Shown here in pieces: positions 8,165 to 17,367 of a stretch of 64,000 nt of DNA. The DNA is from CAYUAI01 sp964442745. GTDB lineage: Bacteria; Pseudomonadota; Gammaproteobacteria; S012-40. The position numbers were made by a program, and so were the translations under genes. The notes under the pieces are model-generated. The model did not search any database, was not told the DNA's origin, and saw nothing but the letters and a program-made list of their open reading frames with translations. The stretch's first letter is position 1. Each line of letters opens with the position of its first letter. The DNA lies in assembly GCA_964442745.1 (NCBI GenBank), contig CAYUAI010000011.1, positions 1-64,000 on the forward strand. Reading direction: 5' to 3'.

Positions 8165-8440
8165 AAACTGCCGATGATACTCCTCTGCCATAGAGTGAGG
8201 AATGAGCACGCAAAAACGGTATTTTAAGTTGCGAACCCACCTATATACTGCTAGGCTTATGGCTTGTTCGTGTATGATTCAAGTAGGGTAGGCTTTTGAT
8301 GGGTAATGAACAAATTAGTGGTGAACGTATGATGATTAACGGGCGACAAGCTCGATAATGACTTCTGAAGTATCTTTCTCCTCTCCTTCCTGCATGACGA
8401 TTACATTATATATAACGTTGAATTTTAAGGAATATTGCCA
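8165..8440 (+). promoter_or_regulatory. leader region upstream of the cold-shock gene
   Basis: There are 276 bases with no gene. A possible -10 (TATGAT, 8273-8278) would give a 5' leader of about 160 bases. Long structured leaders are typical of cspA-type messages and act as temperature sensors. No -35 is obvious and I have not folded the RNA. Confidence 0.3.
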
Positions 8441-8644
8441 GTGAATATTGGTACTGTAAAATGGTTTGACGCCGCCAAAGGCTTTGGTTTTATTACACCG
8501 GAAGACGGCAGCAAGGATATTTTTGTGCATCACAGCGCGATAACGGGCTCAGGCTACAAAAGTTTGGATGAAGGGCAACGCGTCCAATACTCCGTACAAG
8601 ACGGCCCGAAAGGCCCTTCCGCTGCCGATGTAAGCGCGGCCTAA
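8441..8644 (+). CDS. cold-shock domain protein (CspA family)
   Basis: This 67-residue single cold-shock domain is an RNA chaperone. The RNP1 motif KGFGFI and the RNP2-like DIFVHHSAI are both present, after the usual [11 protein letters not shown] opening. I prefer the GTG at 8441 over the TTG at 8435 because the AAGG box at 8427-8430 is better spaced from it. A strong terminator follows. Confidence 0.93.
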   Translation: MNIGTVKWFDAAKGFGFITPEDGSKDIFVHHSAITGSGYKSLDEGQRVQYSVQDGPKGPSAADVSAA

Positions 8645-8670
8645 CGCCCAATTCATAACACTAGCATCAC

Positions 8671-8699
8671 AAAAACCCCACCAAGCTGGCGGGGTTTTT
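8671..8699 (+). terminator. rho-independent terminator after the cold-shock gene
   Basis: AAAAACCCC (8671-8679) pairs with GGGGTTTTT (8691-8699) around a short inner stem CCA/TGG. The A and T tracts make it potentially bidirectional. Confidence 0.85.
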
Positions 8700-8762
8700 A
8701 TATGATAACGGCTCAAAAAACCAGCTAGATCTCTTTGTAAAACACTCAAAAATTATATTTTC

Positions 8763-10043
8763 ATGTCATTTTCTACTCTTGGTTTATCGGATCCTATTTT
8801 GCGCGCACTCAGCGACAAAGGCTATAAAGACCCAACCCCCATCCAAGCCCAAGCCATACCGCCAATCATCGCCGGACGGGACGTTATGGCGGCAGCGCAA
8901 ACCGGCACCGGTAAAACGGCAGGGTTCACTCTCCCGCTTTTGCACCGACTTGCTGAAGGGCATCGAGCAAAGCCAAACTCAGTGCGCGCACTGGTACTCA
9001 CACCAACCCGCGAGCTTGCAGCACAAGTCAATGAAAATGTCTCACAGTACAGCAAACACCTGTCTTTGCGATCTGCCGTGGTGTTTGGCGGCGTCAAAAT
9101 CAACCCACAGATGATGAAATTACGCCAAGGTGTTGATGTATTAGTCGCCACCCCCGGCCGTTTAATGGATTTATACCACCAGAATGCCATCAAATTTAAT
9201 CAGCTTGAAATCCTGGTTCTTGATGAGGCAGACCGAATGCTTGATATGGGCTTTATCAATGACATTCGCAAAATACTTTCCCTGTTGCCGAAACAACGTC
9301 AAAATCTGATGTTTTCTGCCACCTTCTCAAGCGACATTAGTAAATTAACTAAGGGACTGCTAAACAATCCGGTACAAATCGACGTGAGCCCGCTCAGCAC
9401 AACCGCGGTGTTGGTGAAACAAATGGTCCACCCAGTCGATAAAAAAACGAAATCCAGATTACTAACCCATTTAATTCGGAAAAATGACTGGGATCAAATC
9501 TTGGTTTTCGCCCGGACCAAACGCGGAGCAAACCGGCTCGCTTTACAACTGGAAAAAAACAAAATTCATGCACAAGCGATTCATGGCGACAAGAGTCAGA
9601 GCGCACGAACACGGGCCTTGGCAAACTTTAAACAAGGCAAAGTAAAAGTTCTGGTCGCCACCGATATCGCCGCCAGAGGCATTGATATTTCAGAGTTACC
9701 CCATGTGATAAATTTTGACCTGCCGGATACGGCGGAAAACTATGTGCATCGCATTGGCCGAACGGGTCGCGCCGGGGCCAGTGGAGAAGCGATCTCTTTG
9801 GTCTGCGCGGATGAAGTCGACGCCCTATCTGACATAGAAAACTTGATTGGTAAATTATTACCCCGAAAGATAATTAATGGATTTGAACCCGATCATGATC
9901 TACCAGAAACGCGGCTGACCGAAAAAAAAACCAAATCACGGATAAAAAAACCTAAAACAGCCCCTCCTGCTAGCCCCAAACAGACCAAAAAAAACACCCC
10001 TCCCCTTCCACGTCGGAAGCCAATGAAATCAATGCCTAAATGA
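8763..10043 (+). CDS. rhlE: DEAD-box ATP-dependent RNA helicase, RhlE type
   Basis: This 426-residue protein is a cytoplasmic RNA helicase for ribosome maturation and RNA turnover. The motifs are in order: F and Q motif ([10 protein letters not shown]), [29 protein letters not shown] and [11 protein letters not shown] lysine- and proline-rich tail of about 60 residues follows the helicase core, as in RhlE proteins. It follows a cold-shock gene and its terminator, a common neighbourhood for cold-adaptation genes. Confidence 0.92.
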   Translation: MSFSTLGLSDPILRALSDKGYKDPTPIQAQAIPPIIAGRDVMAAAQTGTGKTAGFTLPLLHRLAEGHRAKPNSVRALVLTPTRELAAQVNENVSQYSKHLSLRSAVVFGGVKINPQMMKLRQGVDVLVATPGRLMDLYHQNAIKFNQLEILVLDEADRMLDMGFINDIRKILSLLPKQRQNLMFSATFSSDISKLTKGLLNNPVQIDVSPLSTTAVLVKQMVHPVDKKTKSRLLTHLIRKNDWDQILVFARTKRGANRLALQLEKNKIHAQAIHGDKSQSARTRALANFKQGKVKVLVATDIAARGIDISELPHVINFDLPDTAENYVHRIGRTGRAGASGEAISLVCADEVDALSDIENLIGKLLPRKIINGFEPDHDLPETRLTEKKTKSRIKKPKTAPPASPKQTKKNTPPLPRRKPMKSMPK

Positions 10044-10212
10044 TAAGCGAAAAACAGGGAAGTTATTCCATGCGCATTCCTTACCTAAGTATACGCATTT
10101 CATTTGTTACCGTTTGATTCCGTTTTTAGCCACGATTGAATAAATTTTATCTCGTATTCACGATGGTTAGTACGGTATACTATTATTGAATGTTTTAATG
10201 AATAGGATAAAA

Positions 10213-10483
10213 ATGGCAGGAAACCCCTTAGGCTCGTTGGCTCAAGTCGCCAAATAAGATCTCAAAATCCATATTGAGCCAACTCTATTTTACAAAAAAC
10301 TGACGGTGAAAGAAATATAGACAATATTGTTTCTGCGGTGACTGGACTATTATCAGCCAATGATGAGAGTATTGACATCATGAACCTGGTCTCGAAAGTT
10401 GTTCTAGATATTTTGATAGCGGACGATCAAAAGGCGAGATTTCTTTTTCTCACTTCAGATAAATTTCGTAATACGCTTTAGTA
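10213..10483 (+). pseudogene. possible decayed small gene
   Basis: A start at 10213 (MAGNPLGSLAQVAK) meets a stop after 14 codons. After a frame change the plus strand reads on without stops for about 65 codons (LQKTDGERNIDNIVSAVTGLLSANDE and onward) to a TAG near 10483. The second part has no ATG at its head. The composition looks protein-like (amphipathic, few rare residues), but I recognise no family. It may be a broken small gene or chance. Confidence 0.3.
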
Positions 10484-10510
10484 TAGATACATGTATGAGG
10501 AGTCAATGTT

Positions 10511-10849
10511 GTGAAGGTTATTCTTAAAAAAAGTGATGCACGGGAACCATATACTTTTAGTTTTGTAAACAATGACGGCGCCACCTTAGTAAGAAGTGAA
10601 AATTATGCCGCTAAAAAGAGTGCCGTCAATGGAATTGCGTCGGTTAAAAAAAATTGTATTGATGACCATCGATATGAATTGAAAGAATCGAAAAATGGAA
10701 AATTTTTCTTTAACATCAAAGCATCAAATGGCCAAATCGTAGCGACGAGTACCTTATTTGCGACACCAGCCATGAGAGATGAAGCTATTTCACAAATGAA
10801 AAGTGAAGCGCCAGAGGCCGTAGAGACAGAGGCTGAAGTCGAAGCATAA
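10511..10849 (+). CDS. DUF1508 (YegP-like) two-repeat protein
   Basis: This 112-residue protein has two tandem DUF1508 repeats, each with a strand, an SxNG/NNDG turn, a YxxKxxAxxGIxSVKKN helix region and, in the second, KASNGQIVATS. Proteins of this type resemble E. coli YegP; their role is unknown. An acidic Glu/Val/Ala-rich tail ends the protein. The start is GTG at 10511 with a strong GAGGAG box at 10496-10502. Confidence 0.85.
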   Translation: MKVILKKSDAREPYTFSFVNNDGATLVRSENYAAKKSAVNGIASVKKNCIDDHRYELKESKNGKFFFNIKASNGQIVATSTLFATPAMRDEAISQMKSEAPEAVETEAEVEA

Positions 10850-10857
10850 CGCAGAGA

Positions 10858-11296
10858 TAAATGTCCTGCAGCCGAGTTTTATTGCTGCGGGGCTCTATTT
10901 GCTACTATTTTTTTCCACATCAAAAAACGCTTTTACCCACAACAAACGGCTCTTTGCTGACACATCAACTTCCTACCCTTAACCTCGTGTGCCACCAGCC
11001 ACAATCTGTCCATTAGAAATAGGCAATACGCATACTCAGCACAGCCATAAATAGGGCGTCTAGCCATTAAATTTTAATCGCCTCACCCCTGTTTTTTGAC
11101 ATATAAATTAAAACCTCTCTGGCGTTTATTTGATGTATAATGTGCTTAATTTTGACCAAATGGTTTTGATCGTTATTCATACAAAACAAATAGATCTATT
11201 GACTCTATCACTTAGCGATGAATAGCCAACCAAGCCCGCCGATTAATATGGTTCATTATCTTGGTCTACAATATTAGCCTAGGAATTATTCAAGTC
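10858..11296. other. intergenic region with a weak hairpin, no gene seen
   Basis: CCTGCAGC near 10864 can pair with GCTGCGGG near 10883 (8 bp, one wobble) and is followed by T-rich sequence, a weak terminator candidate for the DUF1508 gene. The rest is AT-rich upstream sequence of the cytochrome gene with no ORF I would support. Confidence 0.35.
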
Positions 11297-11860
11297 ATGC
11301 GAATCCGCTTTATTTTTGTTATTTTATTTTGGTTACCGTTGACATCTTTATCATTTGCGACAGAGCAAAAAAAGTTAGTGAGTGAATTTTGGAGCTCAGG
11401 CAAACATTTTCAACTGACAGGCGAAACCATTCTCATTGCAGAAGATGGCATCCATGACCCAAGCAATATTACCGCAATGTATGGATTACAACCACCGGTC
11501 GATGCCATGAAAAATTTTCCACGTGACGATGCCGGCTTAATTGATTGGGTGCAAGCCTTAAGCAAGGGGCATATCGCCCCTCGCTCCGATTTATACGGTA
11601 CCAGCAAAGATTTAAAACCATTGGATCTGGATATTATTTTTACCAATACAGCTTCCATGCCCAAGGTCCGCTTTCCACACAAAGCCCATACAGAATGGCT
11701 TACTTGCAAAAATTGTCATCCAGGTATTTTTAAACAGAAAAAAGGCGCAAATACCATTAAAATGGATGATATCTTAAAAGGTAAATATTGCGGGGTATGC
11801 CATGGCAAAGTCGCCTTCGCTCCGACAAAGAATTGCCTGCGTTGTCATTCTGTAAAATAG
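11297..11860 (+). CDS. periplasmic c(7)-type triheme cytochrome
   Basis: This 187-residue protein has a cleavable signal peptide (IRFIFVILFWLPLTSLSFA) and three haem-binding motifs, CKNCH, CGVCH and CLRCH, crowded in the last 60 residues. The segment VRFPHKAHTEWLTCKNCH is the hallmark of the class III/c7 fold, in which distal histidines such as those of HKAH complete bis-His haems. Low-potential multihaem proteins of this kind carry electrons through the periplasm. The N-terminal 100 residues are not a recognised domain. The downstream thiosulfate dehydrogenase genes make an electron-transfer link plausible but unproved. Confidence 0.85.
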   Translation: MRIRFIFVILFWLPLTSLSFATEQKKLVSEFWSSGKHFQLTGETILIAEDGIHDPSNITAMYGLQPPVDAMKNFPRDDAGLIDWVQALSKGHIAPRSDLYGTSKDLKPLDLDIIFTNTASMPKVRFPHKAHTEWLTCKNCHPGIFKQKKGANTIKMDDILKGKYCGVCHGKVAFAPTKNCLRCHSVK

Positions 11861-12236
11861 CCCAGTGATTTTAAATCACAGTATTTTGAATTTAGCAGTG
11901 TCGTTGTGCACGGCTGCTCATCCGTTTTTAAACACGTAACAGTCAAAGCAACCATCCCGCAGTATTGATTCCAAGCTTTCCGCATTGTGCGCTAAATAAA
12001 TCTCCCAACTTCGTATCGATCTCTATCTGACTAATAAACATAACTATATAAAATAAACCATCAATGCAAGCCATGTGTCAGGCTGATGAAAGCCGCCTGA
12101 CAAGCGAATCATTTATTCTAGCAAACCGGTTGAACGCAAGACGAAAGAACAAAATATCGTTTTCAAAATAATTAAAAACAGGCTCTAACTGATCATTGCT
12201 AGCAATAAAAACCGCAACTCAATGGAGTGTATAGAT
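11861..12236. other. intergenic region with an 8-bp hairpin
   Basis: TGTCAGGC (12076-12083) pairs with GCCTGACA (12095-12102) around an 11-base loop, about 135 bases before the next start codon. No T tract follows, so it looks more like a leader structure or an operator than a terminator. No ORF is supported. Confidence 0.35.
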
Positions 12237-12977
12237 ATGAAATTAAACACCAAACTTGGACTGGTAACTTGTCTCGCCTTTGCGACCTTCAGTAATGCAA
12301 ATTTCGCGTCGAATTATGAAATGCAAAATTATAATTATGATAGCAACAGTAGTAGTCGCCCGATGCTAAAATTCAAAAATGAGCGTCTTGAGCTTCTTGA
12401 AGAAACAAGAATTAACCGGGCAAAATCCAAGATTAAACGATATGAAGATCGTATCGATATTCGCATTAATACTCGAGAGCTACCTCCCGGAGCCTATACT
12501 GTGTGGATGATGACCTTTGACAATCCAGAAGCATGTAGCGACCTCGATTGCGGAGAAGATGATATATTTCTGGACATGTTGACAGCCGACAGACGACTCA
12601 ATCGTGATCAAATTGAAGCGGCTCAAATTTCTGGATTCTGGGTAACGGGCGGTATCGCGGGTTCCGATGGCCGAGCTTATTTTGCTGAGACCATCGAAAT
12701 TGGAAATCTGCCCGGCCGCTTATTATTTGGACCATCCGATGGAAACTACTTCGAGAACCCCCAAGGGGCGGATATTATGTTCCAGATACGCTACCACGGT
12801 AACCCCGCTTGGGGTATGCCTGAACAGCTTGGGCTTCAAATTAGTACTTTTAAGGGATATTGCGATCAGTTCAACCAAGATAACTTAAATCTGAAAGGTA
12901 AACCGGTAGGCTGTTATGAACCGCAGTTTTCTATGCACTCCAAACAACATGAAATTGAGCTTTATCTTTACTGGTAG
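12237..12977 (+). CDS. secreted protein of unknown function
   Basis: This 246-residue protein has a clean signal peptide (LGLVTCLAFATFSNANFA). The mature protein is beta-rich, with a segment ELPPGAYTVWMMTFDNPEAC followed by acidic SDLDCGEDD, and paired cysteines near both ends. The Gly-Pro-Tyr-Thr pattern resembles extracellular immunoglobulin-like or CHRD-like sandwich domains, but I cannot name a family. GGAG precedes the ATG at 12237. It lies between cytochrome genes and may be exported to the periplasm or cell surface. Confidence 0.75.
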   Translation: MKLNTKLGLVTCLAFATFSNANFASNYEMQNYNYDSNSSSRPMLKFKNERLELLEETRINRAKSKIKRYEDRIDIRINTRELPPGAYTVWMMTFDNPEACSDLDCGEDDIFLDMLTADRRLNRDQIEAAQISGFWVTGGIAGSDGRAYFAETIEIGNLPGRLLFGPSDGNYFENPQGADIMFQIRYHGNPAWGMPEQLGLQISTFKGYCDQFNQDNLNLKGKPVGCYEPQFSMHSKQHEIELYLYW

Positions 12978-12979
12978 AA

Positions 12980-13206
12980 ATGCGATTCCGGCTCTGTTTT
13001 ACAGCGTCGGCTTTGTTGGCTCCGGCGCTTGCCTCCTACCCCATTCCCTGCTCAACCAAAATCTAAAAAAAGCTGAAATGCTTATTCCGGTTAAAAATAA
13101 ATCATCTGCTCATCCGCCAAAAGTCACCCAAAAAATTCGACATCGGATTGACACTGCCGTTCGAATGCGATATTTTTATCCATTCGAAAAAAAACAGGCT
13201 ATTTGA
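12980..13206 (+). pseudogene. possible frameshifted small secreted protein gene
   Basis: An ATG two bases after the previous stop opens a signal-peptide-like sequence (MRFRLCFTASALLAPALA) that ends after 28 codons. In another frame the reading continues to a TGA at 13206 with a basic segment (KKAEMLIPVKNKSSAHPPK). One frameshift would join them into a protein of about 75 residues. This is speculative. Confidence 0.3.
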
Positions 13207-13364
13207 TAGATTTATCCTACATCGCACTTTCATAACTGCTCATTAAAACAGTTGACTGTACGACTTAAGCCTATCCTTCAACATTTTAAAATTGAATCAT
13301 CGAGCGACGCTTTGTATGGGCTAATGGTTACTCCTAGACTCAATGACCATGGAATACATATTCA

Positions 13365-14159
13365 ATGAAAGCGTATTTTTTACAGCCCAACAAGGTTATT
13401 GTCGATGCCATCGGAATCATACTCATTGGCATTGTTGTCAGTTTTCTACTTTATCGTATTTTCATGCCACCAAACAATATCGCAGATACTGAACCAGGTC
13501 GATTGCTTGCCAAAAATGGGCGCGGCTCAATTCCGACATGCAACAATTGTCATGGTCAGAATGGCGAAGGCGACTTTAAAAATGGTCTACCTCGTCTCGC
13601 CGGTCTCGATGCAAAATACATTGAAAAGCAATTAGAAGATTTTGCCAGAGACCCGCTGCCGACACGGACTTATCTTAAACCGATAACCAAGGATTATACA
13701 AAAACACCTCGCACCGATGGCAATCTCACTGTTTTTACACCCGGAATACGTATCAATACGGTGATGAATAAACTGGCAAAATTACTGTCTAGGCAAGATC
13801 GCCAAAACCTGGCTATTTACTACAGCCAACTGAGATTTGTAGCGCAACCTATCGAACATGATTTTAAAGCCCTAGAACGTGGCCAAGATCTGGCGCTAAG
13901 AGGCAAACCTAAAGATGGTGTACCGGCCTGTCTCTCTTGCCACGGCCCCCTCGGGGAAGGATTTGGACCATTATTCCCCCCACTGGCTGGCCAACCCGCC
14001 AGCTATATCAAAAAACAAATTACCCACTGGCAAATCGGCAAAAGAGATAATGACAATCAGGCTTTAATGCGCAATATAGCTAATCAATTAACCGATGACG
14101 ATAAGCAGCATATCGCCGCCTATTATAGCCATCAATCCTATTCAGTTAATGCAGATTAA
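13365..14159 (+). CDS. tsdB: membrane-anchored dihaem cytochrome c4-like protein (TsdB-like)
   Basis: This 264-residue protein has an N-terminal membrane helix (residues 12-31) lacking a clear cleavage site, then two cytochrome c domains with C59-x2-CH63 (CNNCH) and C189-x2-CH193 (CLSCH). The repeated GxGE and PRLAG/PPLAGQ patterns are typical of cytochrome c4. It ends 3 bases before tsdA. In Thiomonas and Thiobacillus-type systems the dihaem c4 protein TsdB takes electrons from TsdA, so the same role is inferred here. The membrane anchor would place the acceptor at the inner membrane. Confidence 0.8.
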   Translation: MKAYFLQPNKVIVDAIGIILIGIVVSFLLYRIFMPPNNIADTEPGRLLAKNGRGSIPTCNNCHGQNGEGDFKNGLPRLAGLDAKYIEKQLEDFARDPLPTRTYLKPITKDYTKTPRTDGNLTVFTPGIRINTVMNKLAKLLSRQDRQNLAIYYSQLRFVAQPIEHDFKALERGQDLALRGKPKDGVPACLSCHGPLGEGFGPLFPPLAGQPASYIKKQITHWQIGKRDNDNQALMRNIANQLTDDDKQHIAAYYSHQSYSVNAD

Positions 14160-14162
14160 ACC

Positions 14163-15077
14163 ATGCGCGTCATCAAACTATCGATTTTGCTCATACTATC
14201 AATCCCTTTAATCACCAGTCAAGGGCAGGCCGCCACCATGGGGCAAAACCTAAATCCCCAGAAAATCAGAGCTTCACTCGTCACTCCAGCGCTAAGTTTA
14301 CCAACAACTTTTGTTCAGACTCAGATCACTAATCCTGGTAAATATTTTATCCCTCCTTTGGTTGCAAATATCCCGAATGATAAATTTGGTGACATGGTGA
14401 GATTGGGCCGTCACATTTTTGTGAATACCCAAAAGTATGCTAAGCGTTATGTAGGTAATGGACTCAATTGCACAAGTTGTCATTTACAGGAAGGGCGAAA
14501 ACCCTACGCGGCCCCGATCTGGGCAGCCTATGGAATGTATCCAATGTACCGTCAAAAAAAACGTTCGGTGGTAACATATCAAGAGCAAATACAGGACTGT
14601 TTCATCTATAGCCTAGACGGTATCGCGCCAACGCTCGATACCCCTGAAATGAAAGCCCTGGTCAGTTATTCAAAATGGCTATCAAGAGGAGTGCCGATTA
14701 ATGTTGAATTTCCTGGTCGTGGTTTTCCTCATGTACAACGCTCACAGGACCTGGACCCCAAACGTGGAAAAATTATCTATGAAACACGATGCATGATGTG
14801 TCACAGAAAAAATGGCCAGGGTCAAAAAAATAAAAATGGTGAAGGTTATATGTTTCCTCCGGTATGGGGCAGTGACTCTTACAATAAAGGGGCAAGCATG
14901 CAACGCATCAAGACCCTGGCAGAATTCATTAAGGGTAACATGCCATTGGGTGCTGGATTTACTTTATCAGACCAGGCGGCCCTGGATGTAGCAATGTATA
15001 TCTGGTTGCAAGATCGCCCAAAAAATCCAAAAAAGAGTTTTATTATGGATTTCTTTTATCCAAATATGTCACATTAG
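14163..15077 (+). CDS. tsdA: thiosulfate dehydrogenase (tetrathionate-forming) TsdA
   Basis: This 304-residue periplasmic dihaem enzyme joins two thiosulfates into tetrathionate. It has a signal peptide (LSILLILSIPLITSQGQA), then haem 1 at C103-T-S-C-H107 within GNGLNCTSCHL, and haem 2 at C210-M-M-C-H214. Cys146 (QDCFIYS) is 39 residues after His107, the same spacing as the axial Cys96 after His57 in Allochromatium TsdA, the feature that defines this family. Met residues after haem 2 (MFPP, NMPLG) could serve as its sixth ligand. It follows tsdB and precedes a SulP gene by 6 bases, so the three look like an operon. Confidence 0.85.
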   Translation: MRVIKLSILLILSIPLITSQGQAATMGQNLNPQKIRASLVTPALSLPTTFVQTQITNPGKYFIPPLVANIPNDKFGDMVRLGRHIFVNTQKYAKRYVGNGLNCTSCHLQEGRKPYAAPIWAAYGMYPMYRQKKRSVVTYQEQIQDCFIYSLDGIAPTLDTPEMKALVSYSKWLSRGVPINVEFPGRGFPHVQRSQDLDPKRGKIIYETRCMMCHRKNGQGQKNKNGEGYMFPPVWGSDSYNKGASMQRIKTLAEFIKGNMPLGAGFTLSDQAALDVAMYIWLQDRPKNPKKSFIMDFFYPNMSH

Positions 15078-15083
15078 TCACTT

Positions 15084-16916
15084 ATGATCAATCGCAAACA
15101 AGCCTGGTATTTCTATCTTTTTCCATTCTTACATTGGTTGCCAATGTTAAATCGGCAAGCGGTCAAGAGTGACCTGATAGCCGGCATGACAGCGGGCGTA
15201 TTGATTCTACCCCAAAGTATTTCATTAGCTTCGCTGGCAGGGATGCCACCTGAATATGGATTATATACTTCAATGTTCCCGGTTATTTTTGCCGCCCTAT
15301 TCGGCTCTTCCTGGCACGCCATGTCAGGACCCAATACGGCAATCTGTATACTCATCGCCTATTCAATTGCACCGTACGCCAGTGTGGCCTCGCCCGAGTG
15401 GATCCAGTATGCCATCACTCTGGCGTTTATGGCAGCCATTATACAAATTTCTTTTTCACTACTACGATTTGGTATCGTCTTTAATTATTTTTCTCAAACG
15501 GTCATGGTCGCATTAATTACCGGCGTAGGCATCATTATCATCATTTCTCAGTTAGGCAATTTTATGGGCGTGCTAATGAACACGGCAGAGCCCATAGAAA
15601 ATGCATTGCCACAGATTATTTATGCATTGACACGCGCCAACTGGTTTGCGGTGGCCGCAGGAACAATAACCGTGTTAGCCGGTTTTTTGATTAAGCGTTA
15701 TCGCCCCCAATGGCCTTTTCTTATTATTGCGGTCGTATCGGGCATGCTGTTTGCGAAGTGTCTTGAGCTTATTTTTAGTCCCGCTGCTGTGCAATTTGAT
15801 AAGCTTGGCATGATGTCATTGTCTGGCTTACCACTTTCGGCACCTGACTTCAGCCCAGAAAACTATGCAGAAGCTGCACAAGGGCTTTTACCGGCGGCTT
15901 TTTCTATCGCGTTTCTTGGACTCATACAAGCCTCGATCATTGCCCGAGCCATGGCTGAAAAATCCGGTCAACATATTGATGTTAATCAAGAGGCACTAGG
16001 ACAAGGTATCGCCAACCTAGCAGGCAGCTTCTTATCTTGCTTCCCAAGTTGCAGCTCATTTAATCGAAGTGCCTCAAATTATGAAGCCGGCGCACGTACT
16101 CCGCTTTCTGCTTTGATATCGGTGCTGACCTTGGTCGTTATCATTATTTTTGCAACCCCTGTCATTGCTCACATGCCAATCGCCGTAATGTCTGGAGTAT
16201 TGTTGCTGGTCGGTGCCGGACTAATTAAAAAAAATGATATTATTAAAGTATTCAAAGATAACAAAGAAACCCGTTTTATCTTTCTACTGACACTCGTGAC
16301 AACGGTTTACGGTGGACTCGATCATGCCGTATTCCTAGGTATCGCCTTATCGATCATTTCTTATTTGAAAATTGCATCCAAACCTAAAATTGAATTACTA
16401 AAAGGCAAGGCGGCCAAACCCTATGTGCCCCCGTCAAACTTTCAGCCAACAGCTCGCTCTGTGCCAATCAAGAATGCGAAAAAACAGAAGCCTCAAACAA
16501 AAATGCCTTATCTGGTCAAAAATTTAGTGTTACCCATAGAGAAAAATAACGATTTATTCAATGACTCAGAAATAAATATTGAGATACAAAATCCATTTGA
16601 GTGTGTGACAGTTTTACAAATTTCAGGCAGTATTTTTTTTGGGTCCACACACCAAATCGAACAAGCTTTCACCCATTTAAATACACAGGACTCAAGAAAA
16701 AAAGATCTCATTATTTCAGCCGAAAATATCCAATACCTGGACATCAGCGGCGCAGAAACACTAAAAAGAGAAGCTGAAAAACGTAAAATCAATGGTGCTC
16801 AAGTTTCAATTTGGTTACGCAACCACAGCCTGGATCAAGTGCTTTTAAACAGCGGCCTGATAAATGTTGTCGGCAAAGATAATATATATTACGTACCCAT
16901 CGCGGCCTGGATTTAG
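15084..16916 (+). CDS. SulP/SLC26-family anion permease with STAS domain
   Basis: This 610-residue inner-membrane transporter has about 12 membrane helices in residues 20-430, including the family signature PQSISLASLAGMPPEYGLYTS. A linker rich in Lys and Pro precedes a C-terminal STAS domain (from about residue 510), recognisable by TVLQISGSIFFG and LDISGAETL. Family members move sulfate, bicarbonate or other anions. Its place directly after tsdA suggests sulfate or another sulfur oxyanion, although bicarbonate is equally known in the family. Confidence 0.88.
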   Translation: MINRKQAWYFYLFPFLHWLPMLNRQAVKSDLIAGMTAGVLILPQSISLASLAGMPPEYGLYTSMFPVIFAALFGSSWHAMSGPNTAICILIAYSIAPYASVASPEWIQYAITLAFMAAIIQISFSLLRFGIVFNYFSQTVMVALITGVGIIIIISQLGNFMGVLMNTAEPIENALPQIIYALTRANWFAVAAGTITVLAGFLIKRYRPQWPFLIIAVVSGMLFAKCLELIFSPAAVQFDKLGMMSLSGLPLSAPDFSPENYAEAAQGLLPAAFSIAFLGLIQASIIARAMAEKSGQHIDVNQEALGQGIANLAGSFLSCFPSCSSFNRSASNYEAGARTPLSALISVLTLVVIIIFATPVIAHMPIAVMSGVLLLVGAGLIKKNDIIKVFKDNKETRFIFLLTLVTTVYGGLDHAVFLGIALSIISYLKIASKPKIELLKGKAAKPYVPPSNFQPTARSVPIKNAKKQKPQTKMPYLVKNLVLPIEKNNDLFNDSEINIEIQNPFECVTVLQISGSIFFGSTHQIEQAFTHLNTQDSRKKDLIISAENIQYLDISGAETLKREAEKRKINGAQVSIWLRNHSLDQVLLNSGLINVVGKDNIYYVPIAAWI

Positions 16917-16920
16917 CCAT

Positions 16921-17072
16921 AGGTATGTAAGAAAAATCATTAAATATATCTCTTTATCTTCTTTTATCCAGGTCGTGTGGATTAAGCGCAGAAAATCCAC
17001 AGCCATGAGCGACGTCATAAGATTTCAATATCGCCTTGAAATAATGATAATTCCAAGGTGCATTAATCTGTT
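16921..17072. repeat. degraded copy of the GGTAAGTTTAAA repeat element, inverted
   Basis: The stretch containing TTTTATCCAGGTCGTGTGG, ATTAAGCGC and CATGAGCGACGTC matches the reverse complement of about 24990-25110 in the element on the other side of the Zorya genes. Both terminal inverted repeats are gone. The remaining 300 bases up to zorA hold no gene I would support. Confidence 0.7.
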
Positions 17073-17367
17073 AATTATAGCAAAAGAAAATGGCAACAAT
17101 TTTGACAAAAAAACAATCAATATAGAGTGCCTGTAATTGCTTTAACTTAACATAGAATCAAGGTCATACCTTATTTAGAAAGCATCTATCCTCGTCATAT
17201 TTATCGATATATCGACAACAGAAGTTCATGGCTTTAATTTATAAGTTTGACGACTGGATCTCAAATTACACCTACACTCCAAAGAATTCAAAAATTAAAA
17301 CGATACATCTTTAGTTAAAGGATTTTAATTAGCTATTAAATTTTATGATCTGCGGGAGTTTGACTAA

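Noticed and set aside
12916..13206. 96-codon plus-strand ORF read as one protein
   Set aside because: Its first 20 codons overlap the end of the secreted-protein gene out of frame. The mixture of frames fits a broken gene better.
16864..17136. 90-codon ORF after the SulP gene
   Set aside because: It overlaps the SulP 3' end and runs through a degraded repeat element. No family is visible.
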